From Leptospira brenneri (GTDB lineage Bacteria; Spirochaetota; Leptospiria; Leptospirales; Leptospiraceae), in contig NZ_NPDQ01000003.1 in the NCBI RefSeq assembly GCF_002812125.1, forward strand, positions 310,001-374,000: DNA of 64,000 bases, in the 5' to 3' direction. Positions 61,294-64,000 of the stretch are shown here, one piece after another. The position numbers were made by a program, and so were the translations under genes. A model generated the notes under the pieces. It ran no database searches. It had not been told where the DNA came from and worked only from the letters and a program-made list of their open reading frames with translations. How positions within the stretch are numbered: position 1 is the stretch's first letter; the number at the start of each line of letters is the position of its first letter.

Positions 61294-62802
61294 TTAGATT
61301 CTGTCTAGATGTTTTTGGGTGAGCGACAAGTTTTCCAAAGACCATTCTTCGGTGGCTACGGATTCTACAAAACGACGATCATGACTCACCACCACGAGAG
61401 CCGCGTTTAGTGATTCCAAGGAACCCTCCAGTGCCTCCAAAGATTTTATATCCAAATGATTGGTAGGTTCGTCTAAGAGGAGGATTTCTGGATTTGCATC
61501 CAGATGGAGAGAAAGAAATATCTTTTTGATTTCTCCCGGACTAAACCGTTCCGACTCAAACACACGTTTGGGATCACTTCCTAGTTTATGAACTCCCGAT
61601 AAAATTTTTGCTTTTTCTTCGGAAGACCGACTCTGAAATTCCCATTGTAAATTTTGAATTTCTTCTTCGGTAAATTCTTGAGGTAAATACAAATAAGGAA
61701 TTTGTTTTTGTTTCAAATCTTCTACCAAAAACCTTAAGAGAGTTGATTTACCCGATCCATTTTTTCCCGTAATTGCAATTTTAGAACCAGGTTGGATGTT
61801 CATGGGAGTCTCCAAACGTAAACTCATAAATCCAAAATCTAAGTTTTGATCCTCACAGAAAAACAACTGTTTCCTTTTGGATGTTTCTGATTTCCAAACA
61901 ATTCCTAAATTTTCTTTTTCGGGAAGTTTTGTAAAAATTTCTTTTTCCCTTCGTTCAGAATGTTCCATTCTTTTATCTAACTGTTGTTTGAGTCTTCCGG
62001 CTTGGCCATCCTTTCCTGTCACTCTTGCTAAGTTTTTTTTATGACGGCCATCATGGTCATGAAGATCGAGTCCTTTCTTGGATCTATGTTTATGAGAAAG
62101 GCTCGCCTCTTCTCTCCTCCGTTTCAGTTCGGCATCTAGTTTTTTTCTTTCATGACGCGCCATTTCCCAATCATGAATTCTTTCGCGAGCCTCCCTTTCC
62201 ATCTCCCTTTTCCCTTCTGTATAATTTCCCGGGCGTTCGAGATAAAAGTTCTTCTCTAGGAAAACGCAGTGTGTCACAAGATCATCTAACAAAGATCTGT
62301 CGTGACTGATTAGAATTCCAATTCCCTGAAACTGGGAAAGGGCCGTACGAATGATTTGGATGCTTTCTGAGTCTAAATGATTGGTTGGTTCATCCAAAAT
62401 CAAAACTTCTGGATTTTCAGAAAGGGCCAGTGCCAAAATCAGTCTTCTTTTTTCTCCAAAACTTAAAAGATCATAATCCTTTGGTGATTCTAAAAATACA
62501 TTTAGTAAGTTTTTATACCGACCAGATTCTTTGGAATGATCGTATAAAAATTCTTCCAAAATTTCTTTCTCTATATAGGTATCTTGGGAAACATAACGAA
62601 CAGAAGCATTCCCTTGGATGGTTCCAAGGTCTGGATCCAATTCACCGGCGATGAGTTTCGCTAAACTTGATTTTCCAGTTCCATTTTTACCAACAATTCC
62701 TGTCCAACCGGGACCAAAGTGCAGGTTTAAATCTTGAAATAAAAATTCTGATTGAGACTCGTAACGATAACTTAAATTTTGAACGGTTATATGACGGGAC
62801 AT
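61294..62802 (-). CDS. ABC-F family ATPase (ribosome-associated), possibly antibiotic-protection type
   Basis: A soluble 502-residue protein with two ABC domains and no membrane segments. ABC1: Walker [10 protein letters not shown], signature LSFGEKRRL, Walker [14 protein letters not shown]2: Walker [10 protein letters not shown], signature FSPGEIKKI, Walker [11 protein letters not shown]. The linker between them (about 205-315) is long, basic and His-rich ([22 protein letters not shown], then ARVTGKDG); in ABC-F proteins this region enters the tRNA/peptidyl-transferase site. Resistance-type ABC-F proteins have extended linkers, but this cannot be proven here. ATG 62802 has AGGAG 8 bases upstream. 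Regulation likely involves the leader at 62833-62925. Confidence 0.88.
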   Translation of the reverse strand: MSRHITVQNLSYRYESQSEFLFQDLNLHFGPGWTGIVGKNGTGKSSLAKLIAGELDPDLGTIQGNASVRYVSQDTYIEKEILEEFLYDHSKESGRYKNLLNVFLESPKDYDLLSFGEKRRLILALALSENPEVLILDEPTNHLDSESIQIIRTALSQFQGIGILISHDRSLLDDLVTHCVFLEKNFYLERPGNYTEGKREMEREARERIHDWEMARHERKKLDAELKRRREEASLSHKHRSKKGLDLHDHDGRHKKNLARVTGKDGQAGRLKQQLDKRMEHSERREKEIFTKLPEKENLGIVWKSETSKRKQLFFCEDQNLDFGFMSLRLETPMNIQPGSKIAITGKNGSGKSTLLRFLVEDLKQKQIPYLYLPQEFTEEEIQNLQWEFQSRSSEEKAKILSGVHKLGSDPKRVFESERFSPGEIKKIFLSLHLDANPEILLLDEPTNHLDIKSLEALEGSLESLNAALVVVSHDRRFVESVATEEWSLENLSLTQKHLDRI

Positions 62803-62832
62803 GCGACTAACTCCTGTTTTCCAAATGTGGAG

Positions 62833-62903
62833 ATAGGTAAGCAAGTCTTGTCCTAAAAGATTAGAAGAAGTGTGGATTTATAATTTTGATTTTGCTTACC
62901 TAT
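62833..62903 (-). promoter_or_regulatory. 12-bp perfect inverted repeat in the leader of the ABC-F gene
   Basis: ATAGGTAAGCAA (62903-62892) and TTGCTTACCTAT (62844-62833), as read on the minus strand, pair perfectly around a 47-base loop. The first arm begins one base after the stop codon of the six-codon ORF. The second arm is followed directly by CTCC, complementary to the GGAG of the ABC-F ribosome-binding site. A GCTTA inside the small ORF can instead pair with the TAAGC of the first arm, giving alternative structures. Confidence 0.6.
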
Positions 62904-62904
62904 T

Positions 62905-62925
62905 TTACTTAAGCCGCAATCTCAT
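62905..62925 (-). CDS. candidate leader peptide MRLRLK upstream of the ABC-F gene
   Basis: ATG-AGA-TTG-CGG-CTT-AAG-TAA, six codons, with an AGAGGT-type ribosome-binding site 9 bases upstream (62939-62935). It follows a strong -35 hexamer TTGACA (62979-62974) whose -10 partner is unclear. The peptide has the MRLR start and two Arg/Lys-X-Arg/Lys groups (RLR, RLK), the type known to stall ribosomes with macrolides in ErmDL. The ORF is so short that chance cannot be excluded; the match of sequence, site and hairpin position is what makes it notable. Confidence 0.5.
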   Translation of the reverse strand: MRLRLK

Positions 62926-62982
62926 CGGAGTGTACCTCTGTTCTGTTTGTTAGACTGATCGAATGGGAAAAGTTGTCAAGAG

Positions 62983-64000
62983 TTAGTTTCCTTTTGCCAT
63001 TAAGAATTTTTCCATAAACTCGGTAATGTCTCTGATGTTTCTGTTGATCATCTTACGAAGTTCAGGAGGGATATTTTGGGATTTGATCACTCGGTAGTAG
63101 TTCAGAGCATTTTTCAACATCTTACGACGAGCAAACTCTTGTGCCTTCATCAGCATAGGTTTGTATTTATAATAAGAATATTCCATAATCGAATAATTCT
63201 TCGACAAACGAAATGCATGGGGAATCTTTCCAAAGTCATAAGTCAGTGTTAAGAATGGTGCGTCATCAGCTTCGGGAGGTTTTAGTTCCAAAACCCCATG
63301 GATGATTTTTTCTGGTTCATCCTCTGTGGCTTTTTCAGCCATCTCATCCAGAGGGATAGGAGACTCTTCGTCTGCAATCTCACCTAAGTCCCCATCTACA
63401 ATTTCAATCTCAGGAGCTTCCGCATCTTCTAAAGCCGGACCTTCTCCCGGAAGACCAGCCTCTTCTCTTAACTTCCTTTCCCGGAAAACTTCATCAGCAT
63501 CAGGAAGACCAATTTTTAAATCTTCACTGACAAGCGGCCTATTGGTAAGTTCCACTTGGATCGGTAGATCTGTTTCAATGATGGTTTCTGACTTCTGTTT
63601 GTTTGGATCTTGCGCTTCCGGTAAGTCGGTCTTTGGTGAAATTAACTTTTCTGTTTGCGGATCAACAGGATCAGGAAGTTCTAATTCTTTGCGTAGTGAA
63701 TCCGTAGTGGATTCAAACCAATCTGGCTCATCAGGAGAAGGTTTTTCCGAAGGATGGAGGAGAGGATCTTTATTATCTCTTCTTAAATCATCCGCGTCAG
63801 GTAAACCAATGGGTTCGAGGTCCCATGCATCCGGTAATTTTAAACCTTGGTTTTCCGGAAAGTAAGGTTTTAATAAATCGTTGAGAGAAGCTTCCTCCCC
63901 TCTTGCTTCCAACTCCTTAGCTTTCTTTTCTATTTTTTTTAAGGCTTGGTTTTTTAAAAAATCTTCCCTTTCCTGAAACCGATCTCTTTTCCTTCTGTCT
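62983..64000 (-). CDS. LPDA-repeat acidic protein of unknown function, N-terminus beyond window
   Basis: An open frame from the window edge to the stop at 62983 gives 338 residues of a partial protein; an internal TTG at 63912 is not the real start because the frame continues upstream with sensible charged helical sequence. The middle is acidic and Pro-rich with repeated LPDA-type motifs (LKLPDAWDL, IGLPDADDL, LELPDPVDP, TDLPEAQDP, IGLPDADEV). The C-terminal 100 residues look folded and helical (YSYYKYKPMLMKAQEFARRKM, TPR-like) after a short beta stretch. I recognise no named family. Confidence 0.75.
   Translation of the reverse strand, partial: DRRKRDRFQEREDFLKNQALKKIEKKAKELEARGEEASLNDLLKPYFPENQGLKLPDAWDLEPIGLPDADDLRRDNKDPLLHPSEKPSPDEPDWFESTTDSLRKELELPDPVDPQTEKLISPKTDLPEAQDPNKQKSETIIETDLPIQVELTNRPLVSEDLKIGLPDADEVFRERKLREEAGLPGEGPALEDAEAPEIEIVDGDLGEIADEESPIPLDEMAEKATEDEPEKIIHGVLELKPPEADDAPFLTLTYDFGKIPHAFRLSKNYSIMEYSYYKYKPMLMKAQEFARRKMLKNALNYYRVIKSQNIPPELRKMINRNIRDITEFMEKFLMAKGN

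Overview
The window is a gene-dense stretch of a Leptospira chromosome, most likely a saprophyte-type or environmental species (inference from moderate GC and gene content). Support comes from alternative complex III, lipoproteins with loose spirochaete lipoboxes, Cys-rich small lipoproteins, a RodZ-like/LolA/FtsK envelope cluster, and frequent TTG/GTG starts. I saw no tRNA, rRNA, CRISPR array, insertion sequence or prophage. The sequence is ordinary chromosomal backbone with short intergenic gaps, none longer than about 265 bases.

Layout. 1-5.4 kb: the end of an AAA (MoxR-like) ATPase, a PLP aminotransferase, a prepilin peptidase overlapping pdxH, ribBA and a STAS protein. 5.4-22.6 kb: a long minus-strand run of closely spaced or overlapping genes, in transcription order alaS, yajQ, ftsK, lolA, rodZ-like, rimO, pgsA, trpD, yajC, an unnamed membrane protein, secD, secF, ribD, ribE. 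It mixes secretion, envelope, phospholipid, division and riboflavin functions. 22.6-29.6 kb: an MFS transporter, rplM-rpsI with a strong terminator, thiL, a receiver/kinase-like hybrid, a poly(A) polymerase-type nucleotidyltransferase and an M23 peptidase. 29.7-38.5 kb: a DoxX protein facing a permease-AhpD-like-SDR operon across a perfect 26-bp palindrome, then a divergent Lgt-like protein, an enoyl-CoA hydratase/dienoyl-CoA isomerase, an unlisted 51-residue protein, a TPR protein overlapping an SF1 helicase, and a class III cyclase with a promoter that predicts a leaderless mRNA. 38.6-48.5 kb: a second DoxX-like protein, a seven-repeat beta-propeller lipoprotein and the complete actABCDEF operon with an SH3 lipoprotein attached. 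48.7-59.2 kb: a chemoreceptor, an rlmN-lipoprotein-glycosyltransferase operon, a sterol-desaturase-type enzyme, an LtaS-type sulfatase, a PQQ-type sugar dehydrogenase lipoprotein and a TMEM220 protein. 59.2-64 kb: a peroxiredoxin-sufB operon under a PerR-like box, an ABC-F ATPase and a partial LPDA-repeat protein.

How the genes connect. SecD/SecF/YajC, LolA, Lgt-like, FtsK, RodZ-like and PgsA serve protein export, lipoprotein handling and envelope growth. Act proteins carry electrons from quinol to cytochrome c. Peroxiredoxin and SufB fit a joint response to peroxide damage. RibBA, RibD and RibE supply most of riboflavin synthesis; RibH is not in the window.

Most notable observation: the ABC-F gene is preceded by a six-codon open frame (MRLRLK, 62905-62925) with its own ribosome-binding site, followed directly by a 12-bp perfect inverted repeat that ends next to a short complement of the ABC-F ribosome-binding site. 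The MRLR/+X+ sequence is the type that stalls ribosomes in macrolide-sensing leader peptides such as ErmDL. This suggests a drug-sensing attenuator controlling a ribosome-protection ATPase in a spirochaete.
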